Positions 16,521 to 24,733 of a DNA stretch of 33,828 nucleotides are shown here, in pieces. The position numbers and the translations under genes were made by a program. How positions within the stretch are numbered: position 1 is the stretch's first letter; each line of letters starts with the position of its first letter. The stretch is taken from the NCBI GenBank assembly GCA_015058405.1, contig SVCL01000053.1:1-33828 (forward strand), written 5' to 3'. The notes under the pieces were generated by a model that had not been told where the DNA came from, did no database searches, and worked only from the letters and a program-made list of their open reading frames with translations. This DNA comes from Clostridium sp. GTDB lineage: Bacteria > Bacillota > Clostridia > Clostridiales > Clostridiaceae.

Positions 16521-18113
16521 ATGAGGATTAAGGTTGATATACTATTAGGCTTTTTAGGATCTGGTAAGACTACATTTATTAAGTCCATATTGCAAAAAAG
16601 AGAAGAAAGTTCTGAGAGTATAGTGGTTATACAAAATGAAAGTGGTAAAGAAGATATGAACTTAGGAGAAAAAGAAGGGGTATTTTTAGTAAAAAGAGAT
16701 ATGGATGAGTCTTTTGATAAGAAGTTCTTTAAAAATATAATAACTAGATTTAATCCTGATAGAATTATTATAGAGTTCAATGGTATGGGAGATACGGAAA
16801 ACCTATTAAATTTTTTTAGTGAGCCCTATATGGATAATTTATTTAAGATACATAGGATTATAGATGTTATAAATATGAAAACAGCTAATATGTATCTTTT
16901 GAATATGGGAAATAAAATTAGGGAGCATATTGTAAATAGTGATACTATAATACTTACAAACTCTAAAAACATGAGTAAAGAAAATATAAAGAATATAAAA
17001 AGAAATATAAGAAGTATTAATGAAGTAGCTAAGATATATGAGTTCTCTACTTTAGAGCAGGAGGAAAAGTCAATCACCAAAAGAAGAATATGTTTAGATT
17101 CTTCTAATGAAAAATTATCTTTAGGTGAAGTTTTAGTAAGTATTACAGCATTATTATGTTTTTTTCTAGCACTTTTATATTTACCAACCTTAAGTCAAAA
17201 GATTTCAAGTTTTACTGATACAAGTTATATTGATACTTTTAATACTATTTTTATGGGAATAATTATAGAAACTGTACCTTTTATATTACTTGGGGCTTTT
17301 GTATCTTCAATAATACAAGTATGTATATCAGAAAATCTTATATCAAAGTTATTAAGTAAGAATAGTTTTATATCATGCATAATTGCATCCTTATTGGGAA
17401 TACTATTTCCTGTATGTGACTGTGGTACTATCCCTGTAGCAAGAGGTTTTTTGAAGAAGGGGTTTCCTCTTTCTGTTGCAGTAACCTTTATGCTATCGGC
17501 TCCTATAGTAAATCCTATATCTATAATGTCTACAGTATATGCGTTTCCTGCTAATAAGGAAATAGTTTTTTATAGGGTAGCCTTAGGGATAGTTATTTCA
17601 GTTATCATAGGATTATTAATGAATAGGTATAATTCAAAAGATGTAGTTACAGATTATATATTTAATTGCCAGTGTGAGTTATGTAGTGGTGATTATGTAT
17701 ATAGTAAAAATGTATTTACAAAGATTAAGGGAATAATTTTACTTTCAGCAGATGAATTTATAAACGTAGGAAAATATATGATAGTAGGTGCCTTGGCTTC
17801 AAGTATCATGCAAGTTTTAATAAGTAAAGATATGTTGAACTTTATACCAAATACTAAAGGAGCTTCACTTTTAGTAATGATGTTCTTTGCTTTTGTATTT
17901 TCAGTATGTTCTACATCAGATGCTTTTATAGCAAGGGGATTTTTAAATAATTTTTCTAAATCATCAGTTATTGGATTTTTAGTACTTGGCCCAATGATTG
18001 ATATAAAAAATACTATGATGCTTTTAGGAAGTTTTAAGAAGTCATTTGTAATAAAGTTAATAGGTGCAATTATGTTAGTTTGCTTTATTGTACTCATGAT
18101 AATACCTGTATAG
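16521..18113 (+). CDS. CobW-like GTPase domain fused to YraQ-type permease
   Basis: 530-residue two-part protein. Residues 1-190 resemble the G domain of CobW: GFLGSGKT at 10-17, VIQNESG, IIIEFNGMG near 82-90, and RIIDVINMK. Where CobW proteins have CxCC there is only FLVKRD (about 55-60), and the CobW C-terminal domain is absent. From residue ~200 it is a COG0701 permease (YraQ/DUF318) with about eight or nine membrane segments. The two halves are related: FPVCDCG...VARGF (297-310) and FSVCSTSD...IARGF (460-473). A cytoplasmic Cys cluster lies between them (Cys383, Cys385, Cys388). The ATG follows AGGTGAAG. COG0701 permeases often sit beside COG0523 and TIGR03943 genes in zinc-limitation regulons; here the GTPase-like part is covalently attached. 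Transport substrate and direction are unknown. Confidence 0.85.
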   Translation: MRIKVDILLGFLGSGKTTFIKSILQKREESSESIVVIQNESGKEDMNLGEKEGVFLVKRDMDESFDKKFFKNIITRFNPDRIIIEFNGMGDTENLLNFFSEPYMDNLFKIHRIIDVINMKTANMYLLNMGNKIREHIVNSDTIILTNSKNMSKENIKNIKRNIRSINEVAKIYEFSTLEQEEKSITKRRICLDSSNEKLSLGEVLVSITALLCFFLALLYLPTLSQKISSFTDTSYIDTFNTIFMGIIIETVPFILLGAFVSSIIQVCISENLISKLLSKNSFISCIIASLLGILFPVCDCGTIPVARGFLKKGFPLSVAVTFMLSAPIVNPISIMSTVYAFPANKEIVFYRVALGIVISVIIGLLMNRYNSKDVVTDYIFNCQCELCSGDYVYSKNVFTKIKGIILLSADEFINVGKYMIVGALASSIMQVLISKDMLNFIPNTKGASLLVMMFFAFVFSVCSTSDAFIARGFLNNFSKSSVIGFLVLGPMIDIKNTMMLLGSFKKSFVIKLIGAIMLVCFIVLMIIPV

Positions 18114-18132
18114 TTTATGTGAGGTGAAGTTT

Positions 18133-18885
18133 TTGAAAAAAGTAAATGTTGAAGTTATTTTAAAGTTAATGGTTATCTTGGGGTTTTTTGTGTTTTATTT
18201 TGTGCTTCTAAAAGATAATACAATAACAAGTTATGTTCATCCTAGAATAATACCTTATGCAAAGATTAGTTTGGTTTTAATGGGAATAATTATATTATTT
18301 TTAGTGTTTAATATTTTTAAGGATAAGATGGTAAAAAGAAGTCTTAAGAATTACGTTATCTTTTTAATACCTTTAATTATATTTGTTTCAGTAGGTAATA
18401 GTAATTTCAATTCTGCATCTAAACTTCAGGGGGGAGAAGCTAGCGCCTTAACAGAAGAAAAAACTAAAGATGATTCCTTAGAGGTTGATAATGAAAAACC
18501 TAAGGAAAAAGAAAATTCTGAAGAGGAGAATAAGAAAGAGAAAATAGTAATAAATGATAAGCAATATGTAGCTTACTTAGATAAGATAGGAAATAATCAT
18601 AAAGAGTATGTTGGTAGAGAAATAGAGGTTACAGGCTTTATATATAAAGATCAAACAATGAAGGATAAGGAATTTGCTTTAGCTCGATATATGATGACTT
18701 GTTGCGCAGCTGATATGCAGATGGTAGGTTATTTATGTCATTTTAAAGAACCTGTTAATTTACCAAATGAAACTTGGGTAAAAGTTAATGGTAAAATAGA
18801 AGAAGATAATGATGATGTTGTTATTCATGTAGATAATATAGAAAAAATAGAAGCTCCTAAGGAAGGGTATGTATATCCTTATTAA
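18133..18885 (+). CDS. TIGR03943/DUF1980 family membrane protein
   Basis: About 250 residues. Three hydrophobic segments fall in the first ~90 residues, then a charged Lys/Glu-rich linker (about 100-140). The globular C-terminal domain holds the family hallmark TCCAADMQ (Cys190-Cys191), probably a metal or thiol site. Members pair with COG0701 permeases, exactly as here, and are thought to act with them at the membrane. The reaction is unknown. A GTG at 18124 falls within the GAGGTG ribosome binding site, so the TTG at 18133 (6-nt spacing) is preferred. Last gene of the zinc operon, closed by a terminator 24 nt downstream. Confidence 0.82.
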   Translation: MKKVNVEVILKLMVILGFFVFYFVLLKDNTITSYVHPRIIPYAKISLVLMGIIILFLVFNIFKDKMVKRSLKNYVIFLIPLIIFVSVGNSNFNSASKLQGGEASALTEEKTKDDSLEVDNEKPKEKENSEEENKKEKIVINDKQYVAYLDKIGNNHKEYVGREIEVTGFIYKDQTMKDKEFALARYMMTCCAADMQMVGYLCHFKEPVNLPNETWVKVNGKIEEDNDDVVIHVDNIEKIEAPKEGYVYPY

Positions 18886-18908
18886 TAAAATATTAAACAT
18901 TAAACATT

Positions 18909-18938
18909 AAGACTATGCGGTATAGGCATGGTCTTTTT
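18909..18938 (+). terminator. Terminator of the zinc operon
   Basis: AAGACTATGC (18909-18918) pairs with GCATGGTCTT (18926-18935) with one G-U pair and a 7-nt loop, ending in a T-run. Confidence 0.85.
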
Positions 18939-18983
18939 ATTTTAAGATACTAATATTAATGCTAAAATAAAAGTTATACTTTA

Positions 18984-19280
18984 ATGGGAGAAAAAACTTA
19001 TGAAAATATTTATGAAGGCAGTTGGATAACAAATGATGAGTATGGAGTTATTCATAGGATAGCAGTAGATGGCGGCCTTAAAGGAAGAGGTGTTTCTAGT
19101 AAAATAATAAAGGAAGCGGAGAAGATCTGTCTTGATGAAGGAATTCATTGTTTAAAGGTAGATACTCATGAAGATAACAAGTCAATGCAAAAGTTTCTTG
19201 AGAAAAATGGCTTTATATATTGTGGTGTTATTTATTTAGCTGATGGTGCTAAAAGAGTTGCTTTTGAAAAGAACTTTTAA
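18984..19280 (+). pseudogene. Truncated GNAT acetyltransferase (C-terminal half)
   Basis: 98 residues matching the second half of a GNAT N-acetyltransferase: YGVIHRIAV strand, the acetyl-CoA loop GLKGRGVSS, KVDTHEDNKSMQKFLEKNGF and the final YCGVIYL strand. Complete relatives are about 160 residues, so the first ~60 residues (helices 1-2 and the early strands) are missing. Only 45 bp separate it from the upstream terminator, and no other frame there supplies them. No convincing ribosome binding site precedes the ATG. Most likely a decayed remnant, though a terminator still follows. A short functional protein is less likely. Confidence 0.6.
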
Positions 19281-19298
19281 ATGAAAATAGTTAAAAAT

Positions 19299-19338
19299 AT
19301 TAAGAATTGAAAATGTAAGTTTTCGGTTCTTAATTTTT
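19299..19338 (+). terminator. Terminator after the GNAT fragment
   Basis: ATTAAGAA-TT-GAAAA pairs with TTTTC-GG-TTCTTAAT (19320-19334), the middle being U-G pairs. The loop is 6 nt and five T follow. Confidence 0.75.
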
Positions 19339-19528
19339 ATATAAAATGCACATAAGTAAAAGACAATGGAATTTGTTAATATTTAGAAACCAACTTAATT
19401 CGACATGCAAATTGTATATATTTACAAAATTTCAGCAATATCCTAAATTGCAATCTTATTATTACGAAAATAATACTATTACTTGTAAAAAGTATTGTAC
19501 AGAAATAATAAGTAAGGTGGGGAGATGT

Positions 19529-21136
19529 ATGAAGAATAATAAAAAAATATTAGCTATTGTTTTATCAATACTAATGTTAACACTAATGATAAGTTCTAAT
19601 ACAGTAAAGGCTGCAGAGTCTATTAATATTCCTGATAATAAGTTAAGAACAGTAATATTAGAAAGTATTGGGAAATCTGCTGATGATAATATAACAGAAG
19701 AGGATATTAAATCTATTGAAAAAATAGATTTAGATGATTATAAAGATTTGAAAGATGGGGATAAGATAAAATCTATTGAAGGCTTGCAATATGCTGCTAA
19801 TCTAAAAGAACTTGATTTATCTAATAATGAAATTACTGATATTAGTTTTATAAAAGATTTAAAAAACATATATAAGTTAGATTTAAGTAATAATAAGATT
19901 AGTGATATAAATTCTTTAAGTAATTTAGTGAATTTAAAAATACTATATATGAATAATAATAGCATTTCAGATATTAGTTCCTTAAGTAAATTAGGCAAAT
20001 TAAGAATTTTATATCTAAATGATAATAAGGTAGCTGATTTAAGTGCTTTAGGACAATTAGAAAACTTATATCCTAAGTTCTTAAAAGTTTATAATCAAGT
20101 AGTAGATCTTAAGGAAAGTGAGTTCTTTAATGATTTTGAATTTGTTAATCCTGTTACATCTTTAGACAATACTAAAGTAGATAGCATAAGTAATATTAGT
20201 GATAATGGTATATATGACAAGGATACTAATACTCTTAAATTTAGTGGATTAAAGGAAAGTAAAACATTAACTTATTCCTTTAATGAAGATGTAATTATAG
20301 GAAATGAAAAGGTTAATTTTAGTGGAGTGGTAAATAAGCCTGTAATTTTAAAACAAGGTGTTAACATTCCTGATGATAATTTAAGAAGCGCTATAATAAA
20401 GGCTTTAGGCAAAGATAAAGAGTATGTATTATCAAAAGAAGAGTTATCTACAATAACTAATCTACAGGCAGATGATATGAATATAGAATCTATTGAAGGA
20501 TTACAATATTGTACAAGCTTAAAAGACTTATCCTTAGCAGAAAATAAAATAACAGATATATACCCTTTAAGTAATTTAGTTAACTTAGTTAATTTAAAAT
20601 TAAAGGATAACAATATTAGTGATTTAACACCAATTTCTAAATTGATAAATTTAGACTTCTTAAATCTTTATGGAAACAATATTTCGGATTTAAAACCTTT
20701 AGCTAATATTACAAACTTAAAGATACTTTCTTTACCAGAGAACAATATTTCGGATTTAGCTCCTTTAAGTAAATTAGTTAACTTATCATATTTGAATTTA
20801 TTTGGAAATAATATTTCAGATATAAGTCCATTAAGAACGTTAGAAAAACTAACAAATGTAGATTTAAGAATGCAAGCAATTAGGTTTAACTCTATAGTAA
20901 CTAAAGATACTTTTACACTTAAAAATCCATTACTTGATGAAGAAGGAAATAAGATAAATTCTATTAATTCAATAAATTATAATGGTGTTTACAATTCAGA
21001 GGATGGAACTATAAAATGGAATAATATTAAGGGAGATAGGATTTTACAATTTAACTTTATAAAAGATATAGAAATAGGAAATGCTACTGGAATGTTTAGT
21101 GGAGTAGTAGTTCAACCTATTAAATATATTATGTAG
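19529..21136 (+). CDS. Secreted LRR protein, two modules
   Basis: 535-residue exported protein of the same architecture as the two giant LRR proteins. Signal peptide 1-28 (TVKA cleavage site). Module 1 starts at about residue 30 (INIPDNKL) with few LRRs and a beta domain (FVNPVTSLDN...FSGVVNK). Module 2 starts at about 285 (VNIPDDNLR) with about six LRRs. It ends with a complete beta domain (FSGVVVQPIKYIM), unlike the giants, which stop inside the LRRs. No wall anchor is seen. The frame is open upstream to 19346, but that part is not protein-like. The ATG at 19529 follows AGGTGGGGAG and begins the signal peptide. Binding partner unknown. Confidence 0.9.
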   Translation: MKNNKKILAIVLSILMLTLMISSNTVKAAESINIPDNKLRTVILESIGKSADDNITEEDIKSIEKIDLDDYKDLKDGDKIKSIEGLQYAANLKELDLSNNEITDISFIKDLKNIYKLDLSNNKISDINSLSNLVNLKILYMNNNSISDISSLSKLGKLRILYLNDNKVADLSALGQLENLYPKFLKVYNQVVDLKESEFFNDFEFVNPVTSLDNTKVDSISNISDNGIYDKDTNTLKFSGLKESKTLTYSFNEDVIIGNEKVNFSGVVNKPVILKQGVNIPDDNLRSAIIKALGKDKEYVLSKEELSTITNLQADDMNIESIEGLQYCTSLKDLSLAENKITDIYPLSNLVNLVNLKLKDNNISDLTPISKLINLDFLNLYGNNISDLKPLANITNLKILSLPENNISDLAPLSKLVNLSYLNLFGNNISDISPLRTLEKLTNVDLRMQAIRFNSIVTKDTFTLKNPLLDEEGNKINSINSINYNGVYNSEDGTIKWNNIKGDRILQFNFIKDIEIGNATGMFSGVVVQPIKYIM

Positions 21137-21139
21137 ATA

Positions 21140-21178
21140 AAAAATGAGAGCTCAAATACAAGGTGAGCCCTCATTTTT
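21140..21178. terminator. Bidirectional terminator between converging genes
   Basis: 15-bp stem (21140-21154 with 21164-21178, one mismatch) with A-run and T-run ends. It serves the LRR gene on the plus strand and the ABC-F gene on the minus strand. Confidence 0.9.
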
Positions 21179-21179
21179 A

Positions 21180-22931
21180 TTATGATTGTAGTGCTTTAAC
21201 TAGTTTTTCTAAGTTTTCACATAATTCTTTAGCAAGAGTAAAATCATTATCTTTTAAAGCTAATTCTATTTGTGTTTCAGTGATCTTTTTATTTTGTTCA
21301 ATTTCTAGATAGTCTTTTCCAAAGTGATTTTCATAGACCATTTTCTTGAACTTCTTCATATTCATTCTTCTTATATTTTTATCTTCAACAATTAAAATAT
21401 AATCCATACAATTTACAATAGAGTAGAAGTCGTGTGAAACCATTAAAACGGCACCATTATAATTTTTTATAGCCTTTTCTAATGCTATTTGTGAATATGT
21501 ATCTAAGTGACTTGTTGGCTCATCAAGAAGAAGCATATTTGCATTACTAATAGAGATTTTAGCTAATTGAAGCATGTTCTTTTCTCCACCAGATAATGAT
21601 TTTATAGTTTGATGAACTATTTCCTCATTTTCAAAACCATACTCTGAAATATGATTCATAATCTCTTCGTTATTTTTAAGACCAGCTTCAATAAATTCTT
21701 CACGTATAGTATTTTCTTCATTTATTGTTTTTAATTTTAGCTGAGATAAAAGAGCCATTTGAACATTTGGGTATATTTCAATAGAATTGCTATTATTATT
21801 GAATATATCATTAAGTAAAGTGGTTTTACCAGTACCATTTGAACCTACAATGGCAGCTTTATCAGTAGATTTAAGTTCAAAGCTAACATCTTCAAATAGG
21901 ACATCATTAAAGGCTGAGTTGTAATTATGAACTTTAAAAATAGTAGTTTCTTCTGGAAGTTCATTATTTGTATTTAAGTTAATATCAGGTTCTTTAATAG
22001 CTAAAAATGGAGCTTTAATTCTACGCTTTTCTAATCTTTCTTGAATTTTAATTCTAGCTTTTAGTGTTTTTCCTCTAAAACGTTCAGCATTTTCACTAGC
22101 TAGTTCTCTATATTTTTCTATTAACTTTTCGTTTCTTTCAATTTCAGCAGTATCAGCAGCAGCTAGTTCTTGCAATTCTACCTTAGTTTGTAGAAGTTCA
22201 AAGTTATAATCAATATAGCTTCCATCAAACTCTTGAATCTCCATATTTTCTAGGTGAATAATTTTATCAAAGCAATCATTTAATAAATATCTGTTATGAG
22301 TAATTACAAGCATTGTTCCTTTGTGTGAATTAATTAAATTCTTTAAAGAATTTAGATTATCAAAATCTAAAAATACATCAGGTTCATCCATAATTATAAG
22401 ATCTGGATTATTCATCATTCCTCTAATTACTTGAATAAGCTTGAATTCACCACCACTAAGTTCAGATATCAATGTATTTTTAAGCTTCATTAAATTTGAA
22501 AGATTTAATTTTTTATTAACGTTATTTTCGAATTCATCTCCACCTATAGAATCTAATGCATCTAAAGCCTCTTGATACTTTTCTAATAATGGCTCTATAT
22601 CAGAAGATGTTTCCATTTCAGTACAAATAGATGTAATTTCATTTTGAAGTTTTATATATTCTTCACATATGTAGTCAAAGACTGTAATATCTCTATTTTT
22701 ATCATCCTCTGCAAATTGACGTACATAACCGATTTTGCAGTTTTCAGATTTTTCTAATGTTCCATCAAATAAATATTTATCAGGATTTATAATCATATCT
22801 ATAAGTGTGCTTTTTCCACTACCGTTTGTACCTATAAAAGCACAATGTTTATCATCTTCTAATGTAAATGATATATTTTTGTATAGATCCTTTTCAGGAA
22901 ATGAGTAGGATAAATTATCAATTTTTATCAT
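21180..22931 (-). CDS. ABC-F family ATPase (ribosome-associated)
   Basis: 583-residue cytoplasmic protein with two ABC domains and no membrane segments. Domain 1 has GTNGSGKST, LSGGEFK and LIIMDEP. Domain 2 has GSNGTGKTT, LSGGEKN and MLLLDEPTSHLD. The linker at about 245-310 is charged and helical (AERFRGKTLKARIKIQERLEKRR), as in ABC-F proteins that reach into the ribosomal E site. The C-terminal tail is helical and Glu/Lys-rich. Members either tune translation or protect ribosomes from antibiotics; the subfamily cannot be assigned with certainty. The frame extends to 22997, but AGAGAGG precedes the ATG at 22931 with 8-nt spacing and the core fold starts there (MIKIDNLSYSF). Confidence 0.88.
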   Translation of the reverse strand: MIKIDNLSYSFPEKDLYKNISFTLEDDKHCAFIGTNGSGKSTLIDMIINPDKYLFDGTLEKSENCKIGYVRQFAEDDKNRDITVFDYICEEYIKLQNEITSICTEMETSSDIEPLLEKYQEALDALDSIGGDEFENNVNKKLNLSNLMKLKNTLISELSGGEFKLIQVIRGMMNNPDLIIMDEPDVFLDFDNLNSLKNLINSHKGTMLVITHNRYLLNDCFDKIIHLENMEIQEFDGSYIDYNFELLQTKVELQELAAADTAEIERNEKLIEKYRELASENAERFRGKTLKARIKIQERLEKRRIKAPFLAIKEPDINLNTNNELPEETTIFKVHNYNSAFNDVLFEDVSFELKSTDKAAIVGSNGTGKTTLLNDIFNNNSNSIEIYPNVQMALLSQLKLKTINEENTIREEFIEAGLKNNEEIMNHISEYGFENEEIVHQTIKSLSGGEKNMLQLAKISISNANMLLLDEPTSHLDTYSQIALEKAIKNYNGAVLMVSHDFYSIVNCMDYILIVEDKNIRRMNMKKFKKMVYENHFGKDYLEIEQNKKITETQIELALKDNDFTLAKELCENLEKLVKALQS

Positions 22932-23030
22932 AAGTATACCTCTCTTTAATAAATTTGGTAGTGTTAGAGTAACATTTTTTTGCATTAACTTCAACAATTA
23001 TACACAACATTAGAAGTTTAATGGATTCAT

Positions 23031-23123
23031 TTGGAGGGGGCTATTGAAGATGTAAAGAAAACATTAATTTCAGAGAATCGTAAGATGGGGTTAAGGAAGT
23101 TTTATAATTTACATAAGAAATAA
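23031..23123 (+). pseudogene. Relic C-terminal end of an unidentified gene
   Basis: An open stretch ending at TAA 23121 reads EGAIEDVKKTLISENRKMG then LRKFYNLHKK, a plausible basic protein tail, with no start or body upstream. A second frame (MDSFGGGY, from 23021) runs into it, as if a small frameshift split the coding sequence. No family was recognised. Confidence 0.3.
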
Positions 23124-23191
23124 TTATATCAAATTTAAATTTAATATTAATTTCTGTTAAAACATAATATGAAAATACTCTAAATAAAGAG

Positions 23192-23233
23192 GAGCTATAT
23201 AATGAATAAAAAAATTCAAATATAGCTCTTTTT
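23192..23233. terminator. Terminator-like hairpin
   Basis: GAGCTATAT (23192-23200) and ATATAGCTC (23220-23228) with a 19-nt loop, followed by five T. It may be left over from the relic gene upstream. Confidence 0.5.
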
Positions 23234-23515
23234 GTGAATAAATGAACTTTAGTTTTACCTATATCATCTGTTGAAATGATTCTGATGCCCTAAAGTTATT
23301 TAAGTAGAAGATTTTTCACGAATAGACTCTTCTAATGCTCACAATAATATTATAGTCAAATTGTTTTATTTATATACATAAATAAATTTAAAAGTTATGT
23401 ATTTATAAAAATAATATTCACTTTTTCAAAAAAAGATATGTCATAGGATAATAGTAAAATATTAGATAAAGATATATAATATATTATATAAAGGAGATAA
23501 AGGGGGAAATGTAAT

Positions 23516-24448
23516 ATGTATCCAATAAAGTTTGACAATATATATTATAAAAAGATATGGGGAGGAAGAGATTTAGAAAGCTTTAGAGATAATTTACCTG
23601 ATGGAGATATAGGGGAAAGTTGGGATATTGCATGTCATCCTAATGGTACAGGAGTAGTATCAAATGGTCCTTTAAAAGGAAAGAATTTATTAGAGTTATG
23701 TGAAGAATATGGTGAAGAACTAGTTGGTTCAAAGTTTAATCATAAAAAGTTTCCTTTACTTGTAAAATTGATTAATTCAAAAGGAAAGTTATCTGTACAG
23801 GTTCATCCTAATGATGAATATGCTAAACGTGTAGAAAATGAATCTGGAAAGACTGAAGCTTGGTATGTTGTTGATGCAAAACCAGGAGCTAAGATTGTAG
23901 TTGGTACTAAGAAGTGTAATAAAGAATTGTTTAAGAAAGCAATAGATGAAGGTAAAACAGAAGAGTTTTTAAATATAATAGAAGTTAAGAAAGGGGATTG
24001 TTTTCTAATAAGAAGTGGTCTTATACATGCTATATGTGAAGGGTTGATAATTGCAGAGATACAGCAAAATTGCGATATTACATATAGGCTGTATGATTAT
24101 GGAAGACCAAGAGAACTTCATATTGAGAAGGCTTTAGAAGCTATAGATTTTAATCTGGAAGCTATAAATGAGAATAAAAATAAGCTGGAGGAGTTTGAAA
24201 ATTATAATAAAACAACTTTATGTAAGTGTGATTATTTTACAATAGAAAAGTTTGAAGTAAAAGATGAAGTTGAATCTAGAAGTAGTAATGAATGTTTCTA
24301 TATATTGACTTGTGTTGATGGAAATGGGGAATTATTTTCTGAGGAAGAGACTTTGAAGATTAATAAAGGGGATAGTATCTTAATACCTTCTTCTTTAGGA
24401 AAATATAAGGTGAAAGGTAAAATGACAATCCTTAAAAGTTATGCATAA
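23516..24448 (+). CDS. manA: Mannose-6-phosphate isomerase
   Basis: Zinc-dependent cytoplasmic isomerase interconverting mannose-6-phosphate and fructose-6-phosphate. It links mannose use to glycolysis and to GDP-mannose supply. The 310-residue length is the short form typical of Firmicutes. Metal-site motifs are visible: LSVQVHPND (about residues 97-105), GKTEAWYV and GLIHAI. IWGGRDL and IGESWDIACHP at the N-terminus are family signatures. A purine-rich AAGGGGGAAA lies before the ATG. No sugar transporter gene adjoins it; it is followed by a dispersed palindromic element that may end its transcript. Confidence 0.93.
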   Translation: MYPIKFDNIYYKKIWGGRDLESFRDNLPDGDIGESWDIACHPNGTGVVSNGPLKGKNLLELCEEYGEELVGSKFNHKKFPLLVKLINSKGKLSVQVHPNDEYAKRVENESGKTEAWYVVDAKPGAKIVVGTKKCNKELFKKAIDEGKTEEFLNIIEVKKGDCFLIRSGLIHAICEGLIIAEIQQNCDITYRLYDYGRPRELHIEKALEAIDFNLEAINENKNKLEEFENYNKTTLCKCDYFTIEKFEVKDEVESRSSNECFYILTCVDGNGELFSEEETLKINKGDSILIPSSLGKYKVKGKMTILKSYA

Positions 24449-24503
24449 TAACAAAATAAATTTAAATAAAAATAGTAGCTAGTATCAAAAGTAATTTTAT
24501 AGA

Positions 24504-24598
24504 ACTAAAGATGTTATGTATAAAAAAGATAAAATGCTAATCCTCATCAAAATGCTATATTCCGCTAATTATTTTATCTTTTTTACTATAATATCTTT
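24504..24598. repeat. Dispersed palindromic element, copy 2
   Basis: The left arm has ACTAAAGATGTTAT and AAAAAAGATAAAAT. The right arm has GCTAATTATTTTATC, CTTTTTT and ATAATATCTTTGG. The internal AAATGCTATATTCCGCTAA is the reverse complement, at 18 of 19 positions, of TTAGCGGAGTATAGCATTT inside the third copy, so this copy lies in the opposite orientation. It may double as the manA terminator. Confidence 0.8.
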
Positions 24599-24665
24599 GG
24601 TTTAAATACTGTTGATATAGCTACTATTAATTTTGTGAAAATATTTTTAAAAATACATATTGTGG

Positions 24666-24694
24666 TTGAAATGTGAAGGGGAAAGATGTATAAT
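24666..24694 (+). promoter_or_regulatory. Promoter of the ArsR-NifX gene
   Basis: TTGAAA (24666-24671), 17 nt, TATAAT (24689-24694). Confidence 0.75.
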
Positions 24695-24722
24695 TTAATT
24701 AAGCAGTTGCTTAATTAAATTA
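24691..24722. promoter_or_regulatory. Long palindromic ArsR operator candidate
   Basis: Perfect 15-bp arms, TAATTTAATTAAGCA (24691-24705) and TGCTTAATTAAATTA (24708-24722), around GT. The palindrome overlaps the -10 box and start site and ends 12 bp before the ArsR start codon. Autorepression by the encoded ArsR domain is inferred. Confidence 0.75.
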
Positions 24723-24733
24723 CGAGGTATTTT

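Larger units (their letters stand above)
22932..23515. other. Long intergenic region with decayed fragments
   Basis: 584 bp without an intact gene, AT-rich. It holds the relic frame and the hairpin described separately. A minus-strand stretch at about 23223-23293 reads like protein (GIRIISTDDIGKTK) but is broken by stops. The last 50 bp carry TATAAT (23475-23480) upstream of manA without a clear -35. No riboswitch-like fold was recognised. Confidence 0.5.

Noticed and set aside
13818..18097. Minus-strand open frames of 76-141 codons opposite the zinc operon
   Set aside because: They mirror conserved plus-strand genes and have no independent start signals.
19346..19528. 61-residue N-terminal extension of the third LRR protein
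   Set aside because: The extension is not protein-like, would bury the signal peptide, and the ribosome binding site points to the ATG at 19529.
23516..24448. A mannose-use operon around manA
   Set aside because: Neighbours are an ABC-F gene on the other strand and a regulator with its own promoter. No PTS or sugar transporter genes adjoin.
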